Below are positions 35,537 to 43,794 of a DNA stretch of 64,000 bases, one piece after another (the first letter of the stretch is position 1; each line of letters opens with the position of its first letter). Made by a program: the position numbers and the translations under genes. This stretch comes from Pseudomonas synxantha (GTDB lineage Bacteria; Pseudomonadota; Gammaproteobacteria; Pseudomonadales; Pseudomonadaceae), in assembly GCF_900105675.1 (NCBI RefSeq), contig NZ_LT629786.1:992001-1056000 (forward strand), read 5' to 3'. The notes under the pieces were generated by a model. It was not told where the DNA came from, made no database searches, and saw only the letters and a list, made by a program, of their open reading frames with translations.

Positions 35537-35887
35537 TTAGAGATTGCTAGGAGGTCTTATATAAGTGGGGAGACCTTTTGATCTTGCCAAAGCATCCCAA
35601 TTGGCAAGGCGTGCCGTTTTTTCGTGTAAAGAATATAGGCATAATTCAGCACCTACTTGATTTTTCATGGACGGTGGAGGCTTTATACCCTGTATTAAAA
35701 CGGCAACGATTCCATCTGGCTCAGGGAAAAACGCCGACGACCTCAGGACTGAAGGGTTTATCAAGCTGGTCAAGCCTTTACATTCCTTTATGGCCGCTTC
35801 AATAATCTGGGTTTTTCCTACAGGCGCTGCGTTTACGAAGTTGCAAGAAACCCCCAGCACTAAAAAAACAAATAACAGAGATTTCAA
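35537..35887 (-). CDS. Small exported protein, unrecognised
   Basis: About 116 residues with a signal peptide (KSLLFVFLVLGVSCNFVNAA) and a mature part of about 95 residues with two Cys (KECKGL, ELCLYSL), possibly a disulfide. TTG at 35887 is chosen because AGGAG lies 7 bases upstream; the TTG at 35893 abuts the same site. It is convergent with precursor peptide 1. Size and export suit an immunity or accessory protein for a peptide system, but that is context only. Confidence 0.6.
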   Translation of the reverse strand: MKSLLFVFLVLGVSCNFVNAAPVGKTQIIEAAIKECKGLTSLINPSVLRSSAFFPEPDGIVAVLIQGIKPPPSMKNQVGAELCLYSLHEKTARLANWDALARSKGLPTYIRPPSNL

Positions 35888-36126
35888 TTTCAAGCTCCTC
35901 GTGCAGTAGTTAAAGCAAGCCTACTGTTGAATTTGTGCGATATCGTGACTGAACCGAAGGTATTTATTTAGCCGCCCGTGTGAATCGTAGATGGCAAATG
36001 GTCAGGCATCAATAGCAGCCCAGCGAATCGTGCTATGCGTTTGGAACGCCTGGGGCAAATGTTAGGCAAAAAACCTCTATCTGGACACCTTGTATCGAGG
36101 GTGACTTTCACAGACTGTCTATAATC

Positions 36127-36460
36127 TCATTTCAGCGTCCAGAATCCCAGGCGACCCAGATTGGCAGCCAGCCTCACGCGCGACCTGTTTTCGACCTCAG
36201 CCAACTGCGCTTGGATCGCCTCGACAAGGGTCTGTGCATTACGGATCTGGCAGGTACGCCCAAAACCTTCAAAGATCGGAATGCTCAATTGCAAGCCAAC
36301 GCCGCGGTCGCGGCCGCGCTCACTGCCATTGAATATCTTTGATTGCAGGCTTTGCGCATAGGCCGGTCCGCCGTCAGTGCCAAGGTTGGATGGTCAGCAG
36401 CACGTTTCTCATCGACAGCGGTCTGTGCGGCGTTAAGTCTAGCGTGCTAAGGCCATCTGG
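36127..36460 (-). pseudogene. Degenerate tolC fragment
   Basis: Across shifting frames the minus strand encodes pieces matching the intact TolC-family protein at 41616. They are ARLNAAQTAVDEKRA, SKIFNGSERGRDRGVGLQLS, IPIFEGFGRT and, after an internal deletion of about 60 codons, RLAANLGRLGFWTL. The N-terminal three quarters are missing. It is a second, divergent copy rather than a recent duplicate. Confidence 0.8.
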
Positions 36461-36520
36461 CAAGGAGTTTTGAAGCGGGTAGCGGATCGAGCAATTCAGA
36501 AGTGGTTCAGTAAACGTTGT

Positions 36521-36547
36521 AGCCTGGCTCGCAACGTGAGCCAGGCT
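36521..36547 (-). terminator. Hairpin after precursor peptide 2
   Basis: A perfect 10-base stem AGCCTGGCTC / GAGCCAGGCT with a 7-base loop, starting 7 bases beyond the stop of the minus-strand peptide gene. The T run behind it is short. Confidence 0.65.
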
Positions 36548-36554
36548 GCTTCAG

Positions 36555-36665
36555 TTAAAACGACATGCCTGTATCAAGGGCGCCATCGTCAGGATCAGGA
36601 GTCGTCGAATCAGTGGTGGTGCCACCGGAAACTAGCAATAGTTCTTCTGCCGTTAACGCTCTCAT
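36555..36665 (-). CDS. Double-glycine-leader precursor peptide 2 (acidic core)
   Basis: A 36-residue peptide with the leader MRALTAEELLLVSGG and a 21-residue core rich in Thr and Asp (TTTDSTTPDPDDGALDTGMS plus a final residue). The core has five Asp, no Lys/Arg and no Cys. The leader shares LTAEELLLV with peptide 1, although the genes are on opposite strands. A hairpin follows the stop. The ribosome site is weak (AAGAGA). Confidence 0.75.
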   Translation of the reverse strand: MRALTAEELLLVSGGTTTDSTTPDPDDGALDTGMSF

Positions 36666-36856
36666 TATCAGTTCTCTTGTGTGGGTTCTATAATTGCCGA
36701 GTGAAGTTGGTTTTTTGTGTCAAGATCATTAAAGGGTATGTCACATCGAGTCAATTAATCCGCAGGGTCGTGCGGGCAGCTCATAGTTAAATATAAGAAT
36801 GTTTCTGAATGACGCCGTATTCGTGACGGTTTCTTTGAGATGGCTCGAGTGCGCGT

Positions 36857-37369
36857 TCAGCGTTTGCAGTCAATTAATATCAAGCCGGTAGGGACACCCT
36901 CGGCGTTTTTTCTTTGCGTGTACAGTACGGCAAAAAATAACGCGGCTTTCCACATGATGAGCGGATTGGAGTCCATAGGAATTAGTCGGGCATCCAGGTC
37001 TTGCTTTTTCATCTGATATTGCCATTGCTGAAAGTCCAGTGTGCTCGTTTCGGTGCTCAATGAGTAGAAGAGCACGCAATCCAGATCGCCTGGGATGACC
37101 GTTGAGTCCAGAAAACTTCCACCTATCAGTATGATTTCAACGCCAATATCAGCCATCGCCAACTCTGCTATAGCGGTTTTAAGTCGTGCGCAGAGCAAGC
37201 TCCTTTTTGGATCTTTAGGTTCTTCAAAAAAGCTTGAAAGGGACGTTATATAAGGTGCTGAATTGATTGGGTTGCAAGTTGACTTGTTGTCAATGAAGGC
37301 TGGGAATTCCATGGTCTTGGCGTTGGAGTAATGCTGTGAAAAAAGCGAGTCTAAGTCGGTATTGGCCAT
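36857..37369 (-). CDS. Nucleotidyltransferase-fold protein
   Basis: 170 residues. The stretch VEIILIGGSFLDSTVIPGDL, running into DCVLFY, has the GGS-x(n)-DxD signature of the polymerase-beta nucleotidyltransferase superfamily, here close to DUF6932-type proteins. The two metal-binding Asp are in GDLDC. Such proteins transfer AMP or another nucleotide to protein or RNA, or act as antitoxins. It is divergent from the Fic gene across an AT-rich 266-base promoter region. It lacks a good ribosome site and is AT-rich. Confidence 0.65.
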   Translation of the reverse strand: MANTDLDSLFSQHYSNAKTMEFPAFIDNKSTCNPINSAPYITSLSSFFEEPKDPKRSLLCARLKTAIAELAMADIGVEIILIGGSFLDSTVIPGDLDCVLFYSLSTETSTLDFQQWQYQMKKQDLDARLIPMDSNPLIMWKAALFFAVLYTQRKNAEGVPTGLILIDCKR

Positions 37370-37636
37370 TGTGAATTATCCAATTGTGTGAGGAGAGAGC
37401 TGGTTTATTATAATTTGGTGGGGCGGCGGGAGTAGACAATGTATTACGTGTCTGCTGAGGGGTGCAACTTGTTAAGTAGGGAGGGCTAATAAAATAACAA
37501 ATCAATAAAAGTTTCACACGAATTTTGGAAAAGTGTCATGTTTCGTTGGTAGAGTGCTTTTTCTTGAGGGAATAGCTATTTTCAAATGTTGTCGTCGCAA
37601 GATTTATTTGTGCACGAGGCATAGGACCGGAATGAA

Positions 37637-38419
37637 ATGGATTTTGTCGTGGCAAAAGTAAAAGCGCATTTTAGAAAATCCCTAACGTACCCGGTTGGAT
37701 TGGTGCTGGCTGAGGGAACGGTTAAATCAGTGCTTAGCGCTCAGGCAAGACTTGAGACGTATAAAAATAAGCCGTGGCCTATTTCGCCCGAATCGGTATC
37801 GGCAGTGTTGGCGTGCGATGGCAAATCGCGGTGCTTCCGACATCCGCTGTTCGAGCATTATGCGACGAATAATGCGTTGGAGCCCTTGAAGAATAGAACG
37901 CCTACTGAACAACAGTATGTTGAGGTGTTTTCATCAGCACTTGAACAGTCTCTGTTCACCTTGAACTACTCGACGATTTGTGAACTGTTGGAAGCCGCCG
38001 CCTGCGCGCTCACAGGCACCGCTGTAACAATCAGGACGACGCGAGTAGGTGTCAGGCCTGATAAGCGTGGTTGCACAGTAGAGTTTGTTCAGGCGGCTGA
38101 TATACCATCGGCACTTATGGCCCTTTGGAAGTATGTGGCCGATTTGCCGAGCAGTCGCCAAGACTTATTGGGTGCATCCGTTGCTTCCGTAGGGCTAATG
38201 AATTGTCATCCGTTCGTAGATGGTAATGGGCGATTGGCACGTGTGTTGTTCAATGCCCTGATGGGGCGTACATCGCAAAACTACATTCCCTTATATGACT
38301 TTTATAACTGTTCGCCCGGCGCTCATGTATTGCGCATCCGGCAGGCTGAGCTATTTGGTGAGTGGGATGATTGGGTGCGTTTCCATTGCGACATCATTGG
38401 CTTTATGGCCGGTCACTAG
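37637..38419 (+). CDS. Fic family protein (putative AMP transferase)
   Basis: 260 residues with the full catalytic motif HPFVDGNGRLAR (His at about residue 191), so nucleotidyl transfer to a protein hydroxyl is expected. No S/TxxxE(G/N) inhibitory helix is evident, so control would have to come from another protein. The N-terminal 110 residues match nothing I recognise. Two overlapping ATGs (37632, 37637) lie in different frames. It sits between the nucleotidyltransferase and precursor peptide 3, so it may modify a peptide or act as a toxin. Both ideas are inference. Confidence 0.82.
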   Translation: MDFVVAKVKAHFRKSLTYPVGLVLAEGTVKSVLSAQARLETYKNKPWPISPESVSAVLACDGKSRCFRHPLFEHYATNNALEPLKNRTPTEQQYVEVFSSALEQSLFTLNYSTICELLEAAACALTGTAVTIRTTRVGVRPDKRGCTVEFVQAADIPSALMALWKYVADLPSSRQDLLGASVASVGLMNCHPFVDGNGRLARVLFNALMGRTSQNYIPLYDFYNCSPGAHVLRIRQAELFGEWDDWVRFHCDIIGFMAGH

Positions 38420-38513
38420 GTTTATTTTCTCAGAGGGAATTGAGGCGCCCATCAGGGCAAATAACCAACGGGCGGGCCATGGAAGGCTCTATCCGTCGCC
38501 AAGGAGTTATCAA

Positions 38514-38730
38514 ATGCGTGTACTGACGGAAAGAGTTGGCGCTTGTTTCGGGCGGCCAGACGACGGTTGAGCCTGTCACTGATTGGGAACCCGGAGAGTT
38601 TGAGTGGTTGGGATCAAATGGCGGTTACACAGGACCGACCTGGACTTCGGGTAATACCAGCGTCACCGTAGGCGGCTCTGCTTCGGGAGGCGAGCTGTCG
38701 GGGGGAGTCGGTTTAACTATTACGTACTAA
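38514..38730 (+). pseudogene. Double-glycine-leader precursor peptide 3, frameshifted leader
   Basis: ATG at 38514, with AAGGAG upstream, reads MRVLTE and then leaves frame at GAAAGAG. In the next frame ELALVSGG continues into a core of about 57 residues ending VGLTITY. The core is rich in Gly, Ser and Thr, has several Glu, and lacks Lys, Arg and Cys. A single indel in the A run would restore MRVLTE(K)ELALVSGG. The frame has a TGA just upstream of the shift, so there is no alternative start. It is a decayed gene or, less likely, one using frameshifting. Confidence 0.75.
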
Positions 38731-38736
38731 GTGAAA

Positions 38737-38762
38737 AAAGTGTGCCTTGATTGGCACACTTT
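38737..38762 (+). terminator. Intrinsic terminator after precursor peptide 3
   Basis: Stem AAAGTGTGCC / GGCACACTTT with loop TTGATT, 6 bases after the peptide stop. Confidence 0.8.
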
Positions 38763-38778
38763 CTATGAGTGACCGAAT

Positions 38779-39171
38779 ATGAGAAATACATTACTCGCCT
38801 TGGCGCCGGCGCTGTTTTACACCGTCGCTCATGCTGCTGACCCGGCCAGTGTGCTAGGCCACGCATTCGGTTCTTTGAGCTGTGTAGAGCAGGAGGATCC
38901 TGATGGTCGCAGTACCTGTGAAGCCAGGGCGCTGTCAAATGGAAAGGGTTGCTATGGCTTGTCCAGCCAAACAATGCGGGATAAGTGTTTGGATGAGGCC
39001 TTGTACCCCATGAGCAGCGGAGAAATTGCAACAAAAGTAAAAAAGACCACTATCGCCAATCCGCTGCCGTCGCCGGAAAAGGCGTTCACCGTGCCACCGA
39101 AGTCGCTGCTGTCGGAAGACGAAATTAAAAGGCTCGAGCGATCATTTGGACTAAATAATGGGCCGCAATAG
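38779..39171 (+). CDS. Small exported protein upstream of aspartic protease
   Basis: 130 residues with signal peptide NTLLALAPALFYTVAHAADP. The mature part has four or five Cys (LSCVEQ, STCEAR, KGCYGL, DKCLDEA), consistent with disulfides in the periplasm. It shows no recognised domain. It overlaps the following protease gene by 14 bases, so the two are probably coupled. It lies just behind the terminator of peptide 3. Confidence 0.65.
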   Translation: MRNTLLALAPALFYTVAHAADPASVLGHAFGSLSCVEQEDPDGRSTCEARALSNGKGCYGLSSQTMRDKCLDEALYPMSSGEIATKVKKTTIANPLPSPEKAFTVPPKSLLSEDEIKRLERSFGLNNGPQ

Positions 39172-40387
39172 CCTCACTCTATACGTGGTCGCATTCTTGC
39201 TGTCGAACCCAGTGAGTGCTGTCGAGTTGCAGGACATACAAGCTAAACTGTATGCCCCGAGTTCTATTCCATTACGCGGTTTGGAAGCATCAAGAATAGA
39301 CGCTAATACGCTGCTTTCCGCCGTTCTGGCCAGGGCCCAGTCCAAGAAGCCCGCGACGCAAATCAACCTTAGTGATTGCGCAGTCCTCAATGTGGAAAAC
39401 ACGGCGACCGCCTGCAAACTCATACTGCTCGGTAATCACCTGAATGATGGGCACTTCGCGGCTTATGCGCAGGTCCTGGCGTCCATGACTGCAGAACAGC
39501 TTCGTCGAGCCGAACAGTTTATTGCTCAGTTGGATGTCGATACGCTCAAACGTGTGGGCGATCGGCAAACCGGCTTATTGAAGCGCACTCAAATAGTGTT
39601 AAGTAGTGAAGAAAATGATTATCTAAAAAGCGCCACAGAACCTTTGCTTGAAGTTGAAATAAATGGGCATGCGGCAAAGCTCTTGTTTGATACGGGCGCG
39701 AGCGTGACAGTTATCGGCGAGTCTGATGCCCTCCGATATGGCGTTGAATTGATTAAGTTGCCGGTGGGAATCAATAGTTATTACAGTCGGCAATCGGTGA
39801 ATGCCCAGTACGGCTTGATCAGGGAGATGAACCTTTCGGGCATTGAACTCAGAAACGTTCTGGTTGTAGTGGGCGGGGCGCTCAGTTTGTTTGGTCTGGA
39901 CCTGATGTCTAGTTTCGACAGTGTCATTGTTGGAAGTGAGCATATTGCACTGAACGTAACCTCCGCGGAAATAGAGGCGCTTGAACAGCAGTGCGTGGGC
40001 AGCGTCTTTCTAGGCAGCTCTTATTCACGACAAACTCAGTTTTTATATGTGCTCGCTAATGTGGATGGCCAACAAACCGCTGCTTCCCTTGATACCGGTA
40101 ATCTTTACTACTTAAGTGGCGGCGAAACCAAGGTCGGTTCAGCGAGGAGTGATCAGCGAAGCAAAATAGTGACCGATGCGAATGGTACATTTCCCCGAGC
40201 AATTACCCATACCACCACCAATCTGAACATAGGGGGGAGTGCGAAAGATGTTTCCTATACGACACTGGCCGAACAAAAGTACCTGACGCCCTATGTCTTG
40301 GGATGGCCAGCGTTTCAAGACTATGAATTGATATGGAACACACATGAATCAAGAGCCTGCTACAAACAAAAAATTCCAGTTCAGTAA
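39158..40387 (+). CDS. Periplasmic aspartic protease with two DTG lobes
   Basis: 409 residues with an N-terminal export signal (LTLYVVAFLLSNPVSAVELQ). Two retropepsin-type active-site motifs are visible: LLFDTGASVTVIG (Asp about 178) and AASLDTGNLYYLSG (Asp about 312). A one-chain, two-lobed protease like pepsin is therefore possible. Relatives in bacteria are called retropepsin-like aspartic proteases. Its operon position between a peptide precursor and an exporter suggests processing of a secreted peptide or an envelope protein. It overlaps its neighbours at both ends (14 and 44 bases). Confidence 0.78.
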   Translation: MGRNSLTLYVVAFLLSNPVSAVELQDIQAKLYAPSSIPLRGLEASRIDANTLLSAVLARAQSKKPATQINLSDCAVLNVENTATACKLILLGNHLNDGHFAAYAQVLASMTAEQLRRAEQFIAQLDVDTLKRVGDRQTGLLKRTQIVLSSEENDYLKSATEPLLEVEINGHAAKLLFDTGASVTVIGESDALRYGVELIKLPVGINSYYSRQSVNAQYGLIREMNLSGIELRNVLVVVGGALSLFGLDLMSSFDSVIVGSEHIALNVTSAEIEALEQQCVGSVFLGSSYSRQTQFLYVLANVDGQQTAASLDTGNLYYLSGGETKVGSARSDQRSKIVTDANGTFPRAITHTTTNLNIGGSAKDVSYTTLAEQKYLTPYVLGWPAFQDYELIWNTHESRACYKQKIPVQ

Positions 40388-40766
40388 GGGGCTGATGGCT
40401 GCCTGCTATGCCCTATTTTTCTCGGTCGCGCACGCGGCAAACATAAACGACGCGCGGACGGCCTACAACCGAGATGACTATTCAAGTGCCTATTCCCTGG
40501 CTTCTACGCTAGCCAAGCAAGCTAACGATCCTGATGCCAGAAATATGCTAGCGGGATTGCTATTCACGGGAAAGGGGCACACCCGGGATGTCAACGCCGC
40601 ACTAAACCTATGGACCGACTTGGCCCAACAAAACTATGCCGCTGCACAAGCGACCTTGGGTGCCTTGTATCTGGACGGACAGGCGATTGGCGCAGCTGAC
40701 TATGTTAAGGCCAAACATTATCTGGAGCTTTCAGCAGCACATGAACGCAGTTTGATACCCGAGTAG
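40344..40766 (+). CDS. Sel1-like repeat protein, probably C-terminally truncated
   Basis: 140 residues with a signal peptide (CYALFFSVAHAANINDARTA) and two to three Sel1-type helical repeats (ARNMLAGLLFTGKGHTRDVN, AQATLGALYLDGQAI, AKHYLELSAA). The last repeat ends abruptly at HERSLIPE, after which the sequence switches to the tail of an exporter gene. A deletion joint at about 40750-40772 is therefore likely. It is probably periplasmic with a scaffolding role. Confidence 0.7.
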   Translation: MNQEPATNKKFQFSKGLMAACYALFFSVAHAANINDARTAYNRDDYSSAYSLASTLAKQANDPDARNMLAGLLFTGKGHTRDVNAALNLWTDLAQQNYAAAQATLGALYLDGQAIGAADYVKAKHYLELSAAHERSLIPE

Positions 40767-40771
40767 GTAAC

Positions 40772-41619
40772 TTGATAGACAAGTTTTTCGAGCTGCGTAT
40801 GTTGCAACTGCAGGGCGAACGGCTGGCAGATATTGTTCTGCACCCACCGGAAACAACCGTTTCCAGTGTCGACCTGCAGACACTCATGGATTGTGATGCG
40901 AGCATTGAAATCCAGGGACTGCACTACCGCTATGCCGAGCAGGAGCCCTGGGTGCTGGACAACCTCGACCTGCACATTGCTGCGGGTGAGTCGGTGGCTA
41001 TCGTTGGGCCGTCCGGTTGTGGCAAAAGCACGCTGATGAACGTCATGCTCGGTATCCTGCCGGCCACTCGGGGGCAGATTCGTATCGCCGGTATCGAAAT
41101 GGCGCAACTGGGCCTGGATGGTTTGCGGCAACTGGTAGGTACTGTGACTCAGGACGATGTGCTGTTTGCGGGATCTTTGCGCGATAACATCAGTTTCTTC
41201 GACCTCAACGTGGATCAGTCCTGGTTGATCGAATGTGCCCGGATCGCGTCGATTCACAGTGATATCCAAGCCATGCCGATGGGTTACAACACTTTGGTGG
41301 GAACATGGGCACGGTGCTTTCCGGGGGGCAAAAGCAACGCGTGCTGCTGGCCAGGGCACTGTATAAGAAACCACGAATACTCTTCCTGGACGAGGCCACT
41401 AGTCACTTGGATGTCGCATGTGAACAGCGCGTGAATCAGGCCATTCAAGGGTTGCGAATTACGCGCATCATGGTTGCCCACCGCCCTGAAACCATTGCCT
41501 CTGCGGACCGTGTCATCCGGATTCTGGCCGGTAGGGTGGTGCATGACGATGCTGATGGACCAACGAATAGCGCACATACCGCGAACACTTCGCCAGAGAT
41601 GAAACAGAGCCAGGTATGA
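40772..41619 (+). pseudogene. C-terminal fragment of a peptide-exporting ABC transporter (CvaB/PCAT-like)
   Basis: The reading begins inside the membrane domain (LIDKFFELRMLQLQGERLAD) and continues into the ATPase with Walker A GPSGCGKST. A one-base loss near 41305 then shifts the frame. The rest (MGTVLSGGQKQRVLLARALY, ILFLDEATSHLD, VAHRPETIASADRV) lies in the next frame. The N-terminal C39 peptidase and most membrane helices are missing. LxGERLADIVL before the ATPase is typical of colicin V-type exporters that cut double-glycine leaders. It is non-functional as it stands. Confidence 0.85.
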
Positions 41620-43031
41620 AGCGATTATCCTCGGTTTTGATGATGGTTTTGCTGTGTTGTTCACGTTCTGCATGGGCCTTTGAGCCAGACGTTTTTGACA
41701 CTGCACGCAACGTTTCCCTGCAAGCGGTGTATGACGATGCACGTGGCGAGCTGCCGTGTAGTTTTGGCCGGCTGCCTGAACGTTTGCCGTTAGCGCTAGT
41801 GGTCGAACTGATTCTGTGCCACGACCCACAGACGCGTCTCAGTTGGGCCAACGCCAAGGCTCAGGCTGCCCAGGTTGGGCTCAGCCAGGCGGCGTATCTG
41901 CCGCGCCTGGATGGGCGCGTTAGCAGTAGTCGCGGCAATGGTCGGGTTGACTACGATGAGCCGGCCTTGCGTTCTGGTGAAGGGCACCGGCGGCACGACA
42001 GCGCCAGTCTTGAGCTCAGTTGGGTGTTGGTGGACTTCGGTCGACGCGGGGCCGCCTTGCGCAATGCCCGCCAGTTGCTGGTGGCTGCCAACGCTACCCA
42101 GGACGCCATGTTGCAGCGTACTTTTGTTGAGGCAGCGCAGGCTTATTACGATGCCTTGTCAGCTCAGCGCAGCTTGGCCGCCTCGGTGCAGATCACCGAA
42201 CTGGCGGCTCGCAATCTGGAAGCAGCGGATGCCAAATACAAAGCCGGTGCGGCCGCACTTTCTGATCGCTTACAGGCGCAAACAGCGTTTTCCCAGGCTA
42301 ATTTGCGCCAGATCCGCGACCGTGGAGCATTGCATAACGCTTTGGGCGTGATTGCCTTGCGCATGGGGCTATCACCCCAAACGACTCTGCAGTTGGCGGG
42401 TGACCTCACTCCACTGCCGAACACTCAGTTCCTGCAGGCGGCCGATGAGTTGTTGACCCAGGCGCGTCAGGATCACCCGGCAGTACTCGCCGCACACGCT
42501 AGGCTCAGAGCCGCTCAGGCGGCCGTTGATGAGCGACGCGCTGCCAACCTTCCGAGCCTGGCACTGACCGCCGACCTGACGTACGCCCGTAGCCAGCAAT
42601 CGAAGATATTCAATGGCGATGAGCGTGAGCGGGACCGCAGTATTGGTTTGCAGTTGAGCATCCCGATCTTTGACGGTTTTGGCCGGACCTACCAGATCCG
42701 CCAAGCACAAGCCCGTGTAGACGCGGGCCGAGCAGAACTGGCTGAGGTCGAGCAAGAGGTCGCGCTAGACCTGTGGGCCAGCTACCAGACGTTGAATGTT
42801 GAGACCCAAAGTCTGCAGCGCACCAGCGAGTTGGTCGATCAATCGCGCCAGTCGCTGGAGGTTGTCCAGGGCCGTTATCACTCCGGGGTGGGCAGCATGA
42901 TCGAGTTGCTCAATGCCTTGACCGCGTATTCCGGTGCTGAGCAAGAGCATATTCAAACCCTCAGCCGCTGGCAGACATCACGCCTCAGGCTGGCGGCCAG
43001 CTTTGGTCGACTGGGATTCTGGGCGTTGTAA
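41616..43031 (+). CDS. TolC-family outer-membrane efflux protein
   Basis: 471 residues with a signal peptide (VLMMVLLCCSRSAWAFEPDV) and two OEP repeats of long helices and strands. Examples are AKAQAAQVGLSQAAYLPRLD, WVLVDFGRRGAALRNA and LQLSIPIFDGFGRTYQIRQA. It would form the outer-membrane tunnel of a type I exporter. The ATG overlaps the stop of the ABC fragment (ATGA), so it belonged to that exporter operon. It is intact although its ABC partner is broken; the membrane-fusion protein gene is absent. Confidence 0.9.
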   Translation: MKRLSSVLMMVLLCCSRSAWAFEPDVFDTARNVSLQAVYDDARGELPCSFGRLPERLPLALVVELILCHDPQTRLSWANAKAQAAQVGLSQAAYLPRLDGRVSSSRGNGRVDYDEPALRSGEGHRRHDSASLELSWVLVDFGRRGAALRNARQLLVAANATQDAMLQRTFVEAAQAYYDALSAQRSLAASVQITELAARNLEAADAKYKAGAAALSDRLQAQTAFSQANLRQIRDRGALHNALGVIALRMGLSPQTTLQLAGDLTPLPNTQFLQAADELLTQARQDHPAVLAAHARLRAAQAAVDERRAANLPSLALTADLTYARSQQSKIFNGDERERDRSIGLQLSIPIFDGFGRTYQIRQAQARVDAGRAELAEVEQEVALDLWASYQTLNVETQSLQRTSELVDQSRQSLEVVQGRYHSGVGSMIELLNALTAYSGAEQEHIQTLSRWQTSRLRLAASFGRLGFWAL

Positions 43032-43794
43032 TGCTCGCTGCCTGGGTCACTTCGGTGTTGGCGCCCACAACGAGTCGCACGCATCAAAGAGGGGATTGCC
43101 ATCAAGAGGTAAGCGTCTGTGCAATACACCTTGCGGAATGAAACTGACCTTCACTGGGTTGAAATCGCAATCGCAATCGCAACGTCGGGGTTGCTGGAAG
43201 CGATGTTATCGCCAGCGCAGGATTGACCCAGTTACCGAAATTTTACTGACCTAGGCTCCTACGTTGTGAACCATTATCAGTGCTGGATTTTTGCCGATTG
43301 GGGTTAGGTCAGTGTGGCATCGGCCATTGGGTCGATTCGACATCAACGCCAAAAATTTGGGGCTTGGTCGTCCCCATATTTTTCTACATATCCATGAATG
43401 GGCTTATCGTCGCCAATTCCGTGGCGGGCGCGTTGGCCTTCTTTCCCCACAGAGCGGGTTCTGCTTCGTCACCCGTCGGGGCCATACACTATGGCAGCGG
43501 CATTTTCAGCTCAGCATTGTGGTCGAAGGGAACCCGCGGAAAGAGGTCCTGACCCAGTCGCCATGTCCGTCGATGCTGAAACCGAGCACAAATTGAACAA
43601 TTGTTCTTATGGGGGTAAATCTCAACTGTTCTTCTGGCCGATTGGTTTCCTGTCACAACTCATCAGTTCGGATTGCCGTGCTCAGGGGGATCCAAAGAGG
43701 TTGTATAAAATCCGGGCTTAATTAGGATAATAGTAGGGATAAGTATTTTTGAGGTCAGCACAATGTCTTTATAAAACAGGTGCTTATTTGTCTA
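43032..43794. other. Gene-poor gap with transporter remnant
   Basis: Between tolC and attR. It holds a short TCGCAA triplet repeat (43165-43182), the Bcr/CflA remnant listed separately, and about 240 bases of AT-rich sequence before attR in which nothing is recognised. Confidence 0.5.
43280..43552 (+). pseudogene. Bcr/CflA-type drug efflux MFS remnant
   Basis: A short open stretch reads MNGLIVANSVAGALAFFPHR, then AGSASSPVGAIHYGSGIFSS, matching the C-terminal region of Bcr/CflA multidrug transporters (conserved ANsxAGALAxFPxRAGxaS and GaxxYGsGi). The remaining 80 per cent of the gene is missing and the flanks are out of frame. Confidence 0.65.

Noticed and set aside
37290..37517. A 75-codon reading ending inside the nucleotidyltransferase gene
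   Set aside because: Overlaps a better-supported gene in another frame and covers its promoter region.
36857..38419. Reading the Fic/nucleotidyltransferase pair as a proven toxin-antitoxin system
   Set aside because: The genes are divergent and separated by 266 bases, unlike compact toxin-antitoxin operons; kept only as an alternative.
43165..43182. TCGCAA repeated three times, considered as a repeat array or CRISPR-like unit
   Set aside because: Only 18 bases without spacers; a simple-sequence slip.
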